Positions 8,932 to 16,827 of a stretch of 64,000 nt of DNA are shown one piece after another. Both the position numbers and the translations under genes were made by a program. The stretch covers positions 186,001 through 250,000 of the forward strand of contig NZ_AUHN01000006.1 in NCBI RefSeq assembly GCF_000423205.1, given 5' to 3'. The notes under the pieces were generated by a model that searched no databases, had not been told where the DNA came from, and worked only from the letters and a program-made list of their open reading frames with translations. Numbering within the stretch: position 1 is the first letter of the stretch; each line of letters opens with the position of its first letter. The stretch comes from Jonesia quinghaiensis DSM 15701 (GTDB lineage Bacteria; Actinomycetota; Actinomycetes; Actinomycetales; Cellulomonadaceae).

Positions 8932-10236
8932 GTGAACAATCCCGCGGAGCCCGCAGAAAATCCAAGCCAAGCAGCACTCCCACGCTACCGCCCCGGCATC
9001 AAATACATCCTCATGCTGGGCGCAATAGCGGCCATACCCGCGATCACCACCGACATCTATCTCCCCTCACTGACCACAGTGCGCGACGAACTGTTCACCA
9101 CCGACTCCGCAGCCGCACTCACCATGTCCGGCATGCTCGTGGGAGGCGCACTCGGACAACTCTTCTGGGGGCCACTCACCGACCGTTTCGGACGCAAACG
9201 CCCACTGCTCTTGGGGCTGGCGCTACACGTCATCACCTCCATCCTGTGCGCGATTGCCCCAAACATCGAAATCCTCATCGCACTGCGGTTCCTGCAAGGT
9301 TTCTTCAACGCCGCCGCAGCCGTCGCAGCGATCTCCGTCATCCGCGACCGTTTCGTCGGAGCGACAGCAGCGCGCCTTCTCTCACAACTCATGCTTGTTG
9401 TTGGTGTTGCACCACTATTCGCCCCCTCAATCGGAGGAGCAATCGCCTCAGTCAGCTCATGGCGCTGGGTATTTGGGGCACTCGCCATCATCGGTGTCCT
9501 CATGGCACTGATCGTTGCCCGCTGGCTTCCAGAAACACACGCCCCCGAAAAACGCTCAACAGGTGGTGTGAAACAGGTCGGACGTGGCTACCTCACCCTC
9601 GCCACAGACACCCGATTCCTCGCGCTTGCAATGCTTCCAGCGCTAGCCATGACCACTATTTTTGCTTACGTTGTGGGGTCCACCTTCGTTTTCCAAGAGC
9701 AGTACGGGCTCAGTGTGTCCCAATACTCTCTGCTCTTTGCAGTCAATGGGATGGCGTTGGTGGTGTCCGCGCAAATCAATGCGAGCCTAGTTCGCAAATT
9801 CTCCCCAGAGAACCTGTTGCGTGTGGGACTCCTGGCGCAATTCAGCGTATCGGTTGCTCTTGTTGTCCTCGCCATCACCGGGTTTGGCGGATTCTGGGCC
9901 TTTGCCTCAGTGCTGTGGTTGCTTCTCGGGTGCCAAGGATTCATCGGTGCGAACGCACAAGTCCTCGCCCTGGCAAATTACGGATACATGGTCGGGACAG
10001 CGGCAGCGGTTCTCGGGTCTTTGCAATCCGGAGTTGCTGGTGCGCTTAGCCCACTCGTTGGAGTGTTCGGGGGCAGCGCCCTGGCCATGGCTGGTGTGAT
10101 CTGCGGAGGGCTTCTCGCTGCGAACCTGATCGTGTTGTTCGGCACCGACCTGACCGCTGCGGGCCGGCGAATCCAAGCTCGCAAAACCGTGCAACGGCAA
10201 GTACGAGAACAAGAAATCACAGACCCAACCCACTAA
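8932..10236 (+). CDS. Multidrug effflux MFS transporter, Bcr/CflA family
   Basis: This 434-aa, 12-helix proton-coupled exporter carries the DHA1 signature GPLTDRFGRKRPLLLG between helices 2 and 3, preceded by TDIYLPSL near the end of helix 1, as in Bcr/CflA proteins. The GTG at 8932 is preferred to an in-frame ATG at 8830 because the upstream part is basic and non-hydrophobic and a TATGAT box sits 6 nt before the GTG. The last about 45 codons (LLAANLIVLFGT to DPTH) recur as decayed copies at about 10690 and 11690, so this gene seeded the local duplications. Confidence 0.9.
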   Translation: MNNPAEPAENPSQAALPRYRPGIKYILMLGAIAAIPAITTDIYLPSLTTVRDELFTTDSAAALTMSGMLVGGALGQLFWGPLTDRFGRKRPLLLGLALHVITSILCAIAPNIEILIALRFLQGFFNAAAAVAAISVIRDRFVGATAARLLSQLMLVVGVAPLFAPSIGGAIASVSSWRWVFGALAIIGVLMALIVARWLPETHAPEKRSTGGVKQVGRGYLTLATDTRFLALAMLPALAMTTIFAYVVGSTFVFQEQYGLSVSQYSLLFAVNGMALVVSAQINASLVRKFSPENLLRVGLLAQFSVSVALVVLAITGFGGFWAFASVLWLLLGCQGFIGANAQVLALANYGYMVGTAAAVLGSLQSGVAGALSPLVGVFGGSALAMAGVICGGLLAANLIVLFGTDLTAAGRRIQARKTVQRQVREQEITDPTH

Positions 10237-10240
10237 AATC

Positions 10241-10337
10241 CTGCGGTGCCTGCGGTGCCTGCGGTGCCTGCGGTGTCTGCGGTGCCTGCGGTGTCTGCGG
10301 TGTCTGCGGTGTCTGCGGTGTCTGCGGTGTCTGCGGT
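10241..10337 (+). repeat. 9-bp tandem repeat (CTGCGGTGC/T)
   Basis: Ten full copies of CTGCGGTGY plus a partial one begin 4 nt after the MFS stop. The last base of each unit is C or T: the 5' units are mainly C, the 3' ones T, as expected from stepwise expansion. The array sits between the MFS gene and the first 73-aa membrane-protein gene. No coding role is supported. Confidence 0.9.
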
Positions 10338-10371
10338 TGCTTGAAGCGGCTGACGTTGATGGGATGGCAGT

Positions 10372-10593
10372 ATGAAACGTTTTCTACTGCACCCAATTGT
10401 CGGCGCTGTCATTGCTGGAATTTTCGTAGCTGCTGTCGGATCCTTCGTTTTGTGGCTAACGGATTGGCCCGCTTTTTGGACTCGGATGGGTGTAGCAGTT
10501 GCGTTCATGATGGGGCTGGCTCTATACGATTTATTTTCTCGGTATCAAAAGAAAAAGCGACACGATGCCGAGGCTCTTCAGCGCACGGAGTAG
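10372..10593 (+). CDS. Small two-helix membrane protein, copy 1
   Basis: This 73-aa protein has two hydrophobic segments (about 8-27 and 36-54) separated by TDWPAFWTRMGV. It ends in a basic, charged cytoplasmic-type tail (SRYQKKKRHDAEAL). I recognise no family. A paralogue with the same length, the same central TDWPAFWTR and the same DAEA-GTE-like end lies at 11390-11611. Each copy is followed by a decayed MFS 3' end, so the pair arose by segmental duplication. Conservation of both ORFs suggests they are translated. Confidence 0.6.
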   Translation: MKRFLLHPIVGAVIAGIFVAAVGSFVLWLTDWPAFWTRMGVAVAFMMGLALYDLFSRYQKKKRHDAEALQRTE

Positions 10594-10689
10594 AAGCAGT
10601 AACCACGTTTGTTCCTCAGTTTCAACCTTTCGCAAGTTTGGATTCTTCTCGCAAACTTTGAAACTTCATGGATTTTCGATCGCGGACCG

Positions 10690-10838
10690 AATCTCGTTGC
10701 TGGCAGGGGTACTGGTCGCGAATCTGATCGATGTGTTCGGCACAGGCCTGACTGCTTCCGGTCTGCAAATCCAAACCCGCAAGTCCTTGCAACAGCGTGT
10801 GCGAGAACAAGAAATTACCGACCCAACACACTTAAAAT
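10690..10838 (+). pseudogene. Decayed copy B of the MFS exporter 3' end
   Basis: In one frame this reads LVANLIDVFGTGLTASG and then REQEITDPTH, clearly matching the MFS C-terminus (ANLIVLFGTDLTAAG, then REQEITDPTH at 10107-10233). The stop that ends the real gene is displaced by one inserted T, so the frame runs on. No start codon or remaining transporter sequence precedes it. Confidence 0.8.
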
Positions 10839-10970
10839 TTGCGCAAGCACTGCTCGATGCGGTCACTTGGGTAGGACTGCGAAAACCTGTCGTGGAGAGT
10901 CGTTGCGACGCAGTTTGGTTCGTTGGCAGTGGATGCAGCGTCTCGGTGATCAGCGACCCAACTTGCACCC

Positions 10971-11351
10971 GTGGGTGCAACAAGTGACGAGATTGAACGT
11001 GCAATCGCGGCTCACGAAGAGAGCCTGTCGAGCCAAGGCTATGCGCTCAACGGAGAGATTGGCACATTCGGCCCAGCCGACTACTACTCCTACTGTGAAG
11101 AGGGGAGGAGTGGACTCATGGTATGGACGAATAACTCGCCTTCGAACTGCTACGGATAGTACTATAAGTACTTAAACGGTCAAAGAGTTTCAAAGGTTAA
11201 TATGATCCGACTCAAGGCCGAAAATGGTCCGGGAGTCAGCCTTCCTGACCTCAGTGCGTGGTGCTCCAACAACAGTTTTTGGTGCAACCTTGTGACAAAT
11301 GCGATTCCTCTCGGGGGTGTTGGCGCCTATCTTAAAAAGCTCATGAGATAA
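10971..11351 (+). pseudogene. Unrecognised ~126-codon gene interrupted by TAG
   Basis: From the GTG at 10971 the frame reads 62 residues (VGATSDEIERAIAAHEES onwards) to a TAG at 11157. It continues in the same frame for 63 more codons to TAA at 11349. Both halves look protein-like: the first is acidic and aromatic, and the second ends PLGGVGAYLKKLMR with WC pairs upstream. I recognise no family. The amber codon plus the lack of a clear N-terminus (a TGA lies at 10947) suggest a decayed secreted protein. Genuine suppression or a sequencing error cannot be excluded. Confidence 0.45.
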
Positions 11352-11389
11352 GGGATGCTTGAAGTGACTGACGATCGTGGGAGAAGAAC

Positions 11390-11611
11390 ATGAGACGCGT
11401 ACTAGGGAAGCCATTCGTTTTCGGTGCAATTTTTGCTACCTTCGGGCTTGCTATCGCAGCAATCATTTTGCGGTTCACCGATTGGCCCGCTTTTTGGACT
11501 CGGATAGGTGTATCAACTGCGCTCATTGTGGGGCTGGCTCTCTACGTGTTTCTCTACCGGCATCGACAGAATCGTCGACGCGATGCCGAGGCTATCCAGG
11601 GCACGGAGTAG
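11390..11611 (+). CDS. Small two-helix membrane protein, copy 2
   Basis: This 73-aa paralogue of the protein at 10372-10593 has two hydrophobic segments around TDWPAFWTRIGV. Its basic C-terminus is RHRQNRRRDAEAI. The helices have diverged more than the linker and tail, suggesting the TDWPAFWTR loop is the constrained part. Function unknown. It is followed by another decayed MFS tail. Confidence 0.6.
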   Translation: MRRVLGKPFVFGAIFATFGLAIAAIILRFTDWPAFWTRIGVSTALIVGLALYVFLYRHRQNRRRDAEAIQGTE

Positions 11612-11689
11612 AACCTGTAGCCACGGGGGTGCCTCAGTTCCAACCACTCGCAAATTTTGAAACTCCATGATGTTTCGATCGCGGAGTGA

Positions 11690-11830
11690 ATTTCGTTGCT
11701 GGCAGGGGGTCTGGTCGCGAATCTGATCGTGGTGTTCGGCACATGCCTGACTGCTTCCGGTCAGCAAATCCAAACCCGCAAGGCCCTTCACCGGTGCGTT
11801 GGAGAACAAAGAAGGACCAATTCACACCAC
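11690..11830 (+). pseudogene. Decayed copy C of the MFS exporter 3' end
   Basis: The frame reads LVANLIVVFGTCLTASGQ then IQTRKALHR, matching the MFS C-terminus and copy B, then diverges through a frameshift. The 5' flank (about 11580-11690) also matches the flank of copy B, so the duplicated unit is the 73-aa gene plus the MFS tail. The remainder of 11611-12050 holds only a hairpin. Confidence 0.75.
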
Positions 11831-11872
11831 AAAGAAACCGCGCAAAAGCGCGTAAAAACTCCGAAAAATAGG

Positions 11873-11907
11873 CCGTGGTGCACCTTCACAACGCGAAGGC
11901 ACCACGG
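11873..11907 (+). terminator. Hairpin upstream of the tad operon
   Basis: CCGTGGTG/CACCACGG outer arms and CCTTC/GAAGG inner arms are separated by a small bulge, with a 7-nt loop. It is followed by TCTT only. It lies between the duplication scars and the pilus operon and probably insulates the latter. Confidence 0.5.
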
Positions 11908-12050
11908 TCTTGATGCATGACGGGAATCCTGTGGGGAGTTTTCCACAGAGACAGAGGTTCCCATCGAAGTGGTTCGCCAAACTCTCTAATGTGCATGAGG
12001 TGCCCCGGTCTACTGCCGGGGGACTGAAGCAGGTGAAGGAGAACGGCAGG

Positions 12051-13286
12051 ATGGATGCGATAGCCCTTCTCGAACACGACGTTCGAGAGAGAGTGCGCCA
12101 CTCAGGGATCGACCCCGTGAGTGACCCACAGGCAATTCGAGGGCTCATCACGGATGCTCTACGCGACTACGACCGCCAAGTCCTCCGCGGGTACGCACCC
12201 GCACTACCCGACGCAGAACGTACCGCAAAAGAGCTCCTCGACACCGTCGCCGGGTTCGGTCCACTACAACGACACCTCGATGACCCTGAGGTCGAAGAAA
12301 TCTGGATCAACTCACCAACCCAGGTTTTTGTTGCCCGTCAAGGAGTTGCTGAACTCACCAACACTGTCCTCACCCAAGACGACGTAGCACGCTTGGTCGA
12401 GCAAATGCTGAAAAGCACCGGGCGCCGCCTCGACCTCTCCACGCCTTTCGTGGACGCAATGCTACCCGACGGTTCACGCCTCCACGTCGTCATCCCCGAC
12501 ATCACTCGGTCAAACATGGCCGTCAACATCCGAAAATTCATTGCCAGAGCAACGCACCTCTCCGACCTCGTCGCCCGCGGAATGCTCCCTACAAACGCCG
12601 CGACCTTCCTTGACGCGTGCGTTCGAGCCGGACTGAACATCGTCGTAGCCGGGGCAACTGGCGCCGGTAAAACCACCTTCCTCCGCGCGCTCACCGGATC
12701 TGTCAGCCCACTGGAACGCATCGTCACCGTCGAAGAAGTGTTCGAACTCAACCTGACACACCGCGACGTTGTTGCCATGCAATGCCGTGGAGCGAACCTC
12801 GAAGGCACCGGAGAAATCAACCTACGCCGACTCGTCAAAGAATCACTACGTATGCGACCCGACCGAGTGATCGTTGGAGAAGTCCGCGAAGCAGAATCCC
12901 TCGACCTCCTCCTCGCCCTCAACTCAGGCATGCCCGGAATGGCCACACTGCACGCAAACTCCGCACGCGAAGCAGTCACAAAACTCACTACACTGCCACT
13001 GCTCGCTGGTGAAAACGTCACCGCCCAGTTCGTGGTCCCCACCGTCGCCCAAGCAATCGACATCGTGGTCCATATCCAACGTGACCGCACCGGCTACCGT
13101 CGAGTCAACGAAATTGCCGCACTATCAGGCCGCATCGAACAAGACGCCATCGAAGTTGGGCTCATGTACCACACAGTTGGTGACACCCTCACCCGCGCAG
13201 ACGCCTACCCACCCAAAGCAGAACAATTCCAACGCGCAGGAATCGACGTCTCCGCACTCCTCAACGGGAGAGACACATGGGTATGA
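12051..13286 (+). CDS. tadA: Tad pilus assembly ATPase (TadA/CpaF family)
   Basis: This 411-aa secretion ATPase should power Flp pilus assembly at the inner face of the membrane. It has the Walker A motif GATGAGKTT, the VTVEEVFEL Asp/Glu-box region, RPDRVIVGEVR (Walker B region) and the His box GMATLHANS. The ATG at 12051 has GAAGGAG upstream; the longer frame from 11910 would add an implausible proline- and arginine-rich leader crossing the hairpin region. It overlaps tadB by 10 nt and heads an operon running to 16776. Confidence 0.92.
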   Translation: MDAIALLEHDVRERVRHSGIDPVSDPQAIRGLITDALRDYDRQVLRGYAPALPDAERTAKELLDTVAGFGPLQRHLDDPEVEEIWINSPTQVFVARQGVAELTNTVLTQDDVARLVEQMLKSTGRRLDLSTPFVDAMLPDGSRLHVVIPDITRSNMAVNIRKFIARATHLSDLVARGMLPTNAATFLDACVRAGLNIVVAGATGAGKTTFLRALTGSVSPLERIVTVEEVFELNLTHRDVVAMQCRGANLEGTGEINLRRLVKESLRMRPDRVIVGEVREAESLDLLLALNSGMPGMATLHANSAREAVTKLTTLPLLAGENVTAQFVVPTVAQAIDIVVHIQRDRTGYRRVNEIAALSGRIEQDAIEVGLMYHTVGDTLTRADAYPPKAEQFQRAGIDVSALLNGRDTWV

Positions 13287-14134
13287 TCACAGGCCTATTC
13301 CTGGGCCTAGGGCTCCTCCTCATCTGGATGTCGCTGTGGGAAGCACCAACCGCCACACAACCCCGCCACTCAGCGCTACGCACCCTTGAAGAAGACCTCC
13401 TCGTTGCCGGGATCCGCGGAGTATCCACCACCACATTCCTCGGCGCCATCACACTCTTCAGCGCACTGATCGCCGCACTAACCTACGTGACAACAAGCCT
13501 CACCGTCGGAGCAGCGCTCGCAGGTCTCGCTGCCGCAGCCGCCCCGTTCTTTATCGTCCGATCACGAGCCACCCGCCAACGCGCACGGCGCCGTGAAGTA
13601 TGGCCAGACGTCGTCGACCACCTCATTTCAGGTGTTCGGGCTGGGTTACCACTGCCCGAAGCAGTGGCCCACGTAGGTATGCGTGGACCCGACGAACTCA
13701 AAGACGACTTCTCACTATTCGCCCGGGAGTACCGCGCAACCGGCCGCTTTGACGAATGCCTCGTCACCTTAAAAGACCGGCTCGCTGACCCCACCGCTGA
13801 CCGCGTCATCGAAGCTCTGCGAGTAACCCGATCCGTTGGTGGCTCCGAAATCGGGAACCTCCTCCAAACGCTGGCGACATTCCTGCGCCAAGATCTTCGA
13901 GTTCGAGGTGAACTCGAAGCGCGCCAAAGTTGGACCATCGGCGGGGCGCGAGTAGCCGCAGCCGCACCATGGATCGTTCTTGCGATGCTCGCCACCCGGC
14001 CAGAAGCAGCCGCCGCATTCAACACCACCATGGGCGGGATCGTCATCATCTCCGGTGCGGGAGCCACCGCACTTGCCTACGCAGTGATGTTGCGCATCGG
14101 CAAACTCCCTCAAGATGAGAGGGTCCTGCGATGA
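13277..14134 (+). CDS. tadB: Type II secretion F-domain protein TadB
   Basis: This 285-aa inner-membrane platform protein has hydrophobic helices near the N-terminus (about 1-20, 50-90) and C-terminus (about 220-275). Between them is a GspF-like cytoplasmic domain (DVVDHLISGVRAGLPLPEAV). It overlaps tadA by 10 nt and tadC by 4 nt. As in mycobacterial Rv3658c, it is presumed to pair with TadC as the pilus platform. Confidence 0.88.
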   Translation: MGMITGLFLGLGLLLIWMSLWEAPTATQPRHSALRTLEEDLLVAGIRGVSTTTFLGAITLFSALIAALTYVTTSLTVGAALAGLAAAAAPFFIVRSRATRQRARRREVWPDVVDHLISGVRAGLPLPEAVAHVGMRGPDELKDDFSLFAREYRATGRFDECLVTLKDRLADPTADRVIEALRVTRSVGGSEIGNLLQTLATFLRQDLRVRGELEARQSWTIGGARVAAAAPWIVLAMLATRPEAAAAFNTTMGGIVIISGAGATALAYAVMLRIGKLPQDERVLR

Positions 14135-15066
14135 CATCAACACAACTCCTTGGCATTGCGTTAGGGTTCGTTGCCGGGCTCGGCGCCTGGTCAATCTACG
14201 CAGCGCTCAGTTCACAACGAATCACTCTCGTTGAACGCATCAGCCCCTACCTTGCAAGCCACGAATCGCGTGACCCACGGTTAGGAACCCAACCAACACG
14301 CAGCCCACTAGCGGTATTCGCGAAACTCTTTGCACCGTGGACTCAGACACTCATACGTGTCGTCACAACCATTTCATCGCCCAACGCAGAGACCATTCGC
14401 CGCCTCGAACGCGCTGGCCGCTCAACAACATTGCACCAATACCGCCTTCAACAAGTCGCCTGGGCAACCGCCGGATTAACCACCGGCCTAGCAGTCAGCC
14501 TTCTCCTAGCGATTTACCGCAACGCCAACGCATTCGCGCTCATCATTTTGGTTGCAGCCGTAACAATTGCGGGAGTCGTAGCATGCGAATCACACTTAAG
14601 TAGCGCAGTGAAACGCCGCGGTGAACGCATCATCATGGAGTTCCCCACCATCGCTGAACTCCTCGCCCTCGCCGTAGCAGCCGGCGAACCACCAGTCGCA
14701 GCACTAGAACGAGTAGCACGCAGCTCACGCGGGGCGCTATCCGGAGAACTCACCCGCGTCATGAACGACGTCCGCGCAGGCGAAACCCTCGCTGACGCTC
14801 TACAACACTTCGGCGACCGGCTCGAACTGCCCATCATCACCCGCTTTGCCCAAGGAGTAAGCGTCGCCATCGAACGCGGAACACCACTCGCCTCTGTGCT
14901 ACGGGCCCAAGCACAAGAAGCCAGAGACGCCGGTCACCGCAGCTTGATGGAAGTCGGTGGACAACGAGAAATCTACATGATGATCCCCGTGGTGTTCCTC
15001 GTCCTTCCCATCTCCATCCTCTTCGCCGTCTTCCCATCATTCACAGCCCTATCGGTCTTGCCCTAA
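14131..15066 (+). CDS. tadC: Type II secretion F-domain protein TadC
   Basis: This 311-aa protein has the GspF domain motif FPTIAELLALAVAAGEPPV and helices at the N-terminus, around residues 110-150 and at the C-terminus (IPVVFLVLPISILFAVFPSF). The ATG overlaps the tadB stop as ATGA, indicating translational coupling. It is expected to form the platform with TadB above the TadA ATPase. Confidence 0.88.
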   Translation: MTSTQLLGIALGFVAGLGAWSIYAALSSQRITLVERISPYLASHESRDPRLGTQPTRSPLAVFAKLFAPWTQTLIRVVTTISSPNAETIRRLERAGRSTTLHQYRLQQVAWATAGLTTGLAVSLLLAIYRNANAFALIILVAAVTIAGVVACESHLSSAVKRRGERIIMEFPTIAELLALAVAAGEPPVAALERVARSSRGALSGELTRVMNDVRAGETLADALQHFGDRLELPIITRFAQGVSVAIERGTPLASVLRAQAQEARDAGHRSLMEVGGQREIYMMIPVVFLVLPISILFAVFPSFTALSVLP

Positions 15067-15130
15067 TCAGGTTCGCCGAAAAATTCCCCTCACCCCCGCA
15101 CACCCAACCCCCATCACGAAAGGCCACCCC

Positions 15131-15385
15131 ATGAACCCCGCCAAAACAGCCCGCCGCGCCACTCGCAAACTATCCATCACAGCAGCAGGCGCCGCACAGG
15201 CATGCAGCCAAGCAATGTTCGACCGCCTCACCGACATGCGGACCAACTCCCAACGCGGGGACGTCCCCGGCTGGGTTCTCATCACACTTATGACAGCAGG
15301 GCTCGTCGTTGCCATCTGGTCAATCGCCGGCCCAGCACTGGAATCACTGTTTAACGAAGCGATCGCCAAAGTCAGTGGACGCTAA
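15131..15385 (+). CDS. flp: Flp-type pilin candidate
   Basis: This 84-aa protein has a long basic N-terminal region followed by RGDVPGWVLITLMTAGLVVA, a single hydrophobic helix, as in small actinobacterial pilin-like proteins at this locus position (compare Rv3656c). A processing site after the Gly of RGD is possible, but the classical Flp G/xxxxEY motif is absent. GAAAGG lies upstream of the ATG. Position between tadC and the TadE-like genes supports the pilin role. No prepilin peptidase is in the window. Confidence 0.7.
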   Translation: MNPAKTARRATRKLSITAAGAAQACSQAMFDRLTDMRTNSQRGDVPGWVLITLMTAGLVVAIWSIAGPALESLFNEAIAKVSGR

Positions 15386-15839
15386 GTTCACCGCATCTGG
15401 TACACAACCCGCCATGCTTCCTACTGTCCGCCGTTGGGTCCACCAACGGATCAGTAGAAAGACCTCGTCAGAACAAGGAAGCGCAGTCACCGGCTTCTTG
15501 TTCACCTCGTTACTGCTCACCATCGTCCTCATGGGGCTCCTGCAACTCGTCATGATCATGCACACCCGGGTCATGCTGATTGACATCGCAGGCGAAGCAG
15601 CACGCATCGGTGGTCGCTACGGAGGGTCCACTAACCAAGGGATCACCCACGCCCAACAGCTTCTGACAACGGTTCCAGGACAACACACAGTCACAGCGAC
15701 ACCGACAACTATTGGTGGTAGGCAAGCCATCACGGTAAACATCGCCGCTGAACTACCCATCCTGGGGCCATACGGGATCCCCGGAGGACTAAAAGTTCAA
15801 GGCAGTGGATTCATTGAAGAGATCGTGAGTTCCTCATGA
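15375..15839 (+). CDS. TadE-family pseudopilin
   Basis: One N-terminal helix (SAVTGFLFTSLLLTIVLMGL) follows the TadE-like cue EQGSAVTGF. An extracytoplasmic domain with a GRYGG segment comes after it. GTG at 15375, overlapping the pilin stop, is preferred (154 aa); ATG at 15414 is an alternative. Neither has a strong ribosome-binding site, so coupling to flp is likely. TadE-like minor pilins take part in pilus assembly or tip function. Confidence 0.75.
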   Translation: MDAKFTASGTQPAMLPTVRRWVHQRISRKTSSEQGSAVTGFLFTSLLLTIVLMGLLQLVMIMHTRVMLIDIAGEAARIGGRYGGSTNQGITHAQQLLTTVPGQHTVTATPTTIGGRQAITVNIAAELPILGPYGIPGGLKVQGSGFIEEIVSSS

Positions 15840-16288
15840 GCCCTGCAACTCTGCTCTCACGATGCCGCACAGAAAATGAAGACGGCATGGCCGTTGTGGA
15901 GTTCATCGGCGTGGTCATCGCACTGCTCATCCCCGTCATCTACATCATCACCGCGGTATCAACCGTCCAAGCCGCACAATTCGCCGCCGACGCCTCAGCC
16001 TACGAGGCTGCCCGAGCCTACAGTTTGAGCCGTAACGAAACCCAAGGCAAAGCTCACGCACACGCCATCGCACAACAAATCTTCGCCGACCAAGGCTTCA
16101 CATCAGGCCCAACAATTAGTGCCCGATGCGCATCAGGGGCATGCCCATCACCCGGAGCCGTCGTCCATGTCAGCGTGACCCACAAAGTGGAACTCCCCGT
16201 GATCTCATCATTTGCGCCACTCTCAGTAACCGTCAACGCTGAATCCAGCTCCCAGGTTGGCACATACGTTTACCGGGAAGGATCGTGA
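15836..16288 (+). CDS. TadE-family minor pilin
   Basis: This 150-aa protein starts with a short basic leader, then ENEDGMAVVEFIGVVIALLI, the TadE helix preceded by the typical Glu-rich turn. An external domain with one Cys pair (CASGAC) follows. The ATG overlaps the preceding stop (ATGA). It corresponds to Rv3655c-like genes in tad loci. Confidence 0.8.
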   Translation: MSPATLLSRCRTENEDGMAVVEFIGVVIALLIPVIYIITAVSTVQAAQFAADASAYEAARAYSLSRNETQGKAHAHAIAQQIFADQGFTSGPTISARCASGACPSPGAVVHVSVTHKVELPVISSFAPLSVTVNAESSSQVGTYVYREGS

Positions 16289-16776
16289 CAATGCGCCACG
16301 ACAACCATGTGCTGCGCCGGGTGTGCAACCATGTGCGCCGCCGTACTACCGATCATGAGGAAGGGCAAATCCTCCTCCTCGGGTTGGGGTACGTCGTCGT
16401 GATCTTGTTGTTGGTCATGGTGGTAGTGACCCTTTCCGCAGTCCACCGCGAACATCGAGAACTAGGCCGCCTAGCCGACGCTGTTGCGCTTGCGGCAAGT
16501 GACACATCCGTTGCCGCTGAGTATTACCAGTGGGGCAGTGGTGAGCGCACAGCAAACGCCCAACGCGCTGCGACTGACTTCATGGCTGCAGTGAATGTTC
16601 CACGCGGAACTGTCCTCGAACAGTTTTCCGTTGCCCCAAGCGGAACCGTCACTGTTGTATTGAGCCGTCAAACACGGCATCGGGTGATGGTGACTGTTGG
16701 CAAAGCAGTGGGTGGTACGGCACAACTCACTGCGGTGGGGACAGCGACACCAGTGTCCAGTGCCGACAATCCGTGA
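16285..16776 (+). CDS. TadG-like / Tad-domain protein
   Basis: This 163-aa protein begins with a basic leader and EEGQILLLGLGYVVVILLLV, the N-terminal helix of the Tad/TadG-like pilus family (Rv3654c position). The remainder is a small external domain. The GTG start overlaps the upstream TGA (GTGA). It is the last gene of the operon. Confidence 0.75.
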   Translation: MTMRHDNHVLRRVCNHVRRRTTDHEEGQILLLGLGYVVVILLLVMVVVTLSAVHREHRELGRLADAVALAASDTSVAAEYYQWGSGERTANAQRAATDFMAAVNVPRGTVLEQFSVAPSGTVTVVLSRQTRHRVMVTVGKAVGGTAQLTAVGTATPVSSADNP

Positions 16777-16813
16777 CCTGCCCCACACGACTGGTGGCAT
16801 TGATCGCCTGCCG

Positions 16814-16819
16814 TAGAAT
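16814..16819 (+). promoter_or_regulatory. -10 box of a leaderless promoter (prfB)
   Basis: TAGAAT 8 nt before the GTG at 16828; the transcript would begin within 1-2 nt of the start codon. Confidence 0.5.
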
Positions 16820-16827
16820 GGTGGACC

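Noticed and set aside
10233-10508. Minus-strand ORF reading the 9-bp repeat as TAD/TAG tripeptides
   Set aside because: The repeat length is a multiple of three, so all frames stay open through it. Nothing else in the ORF resembles a protein.
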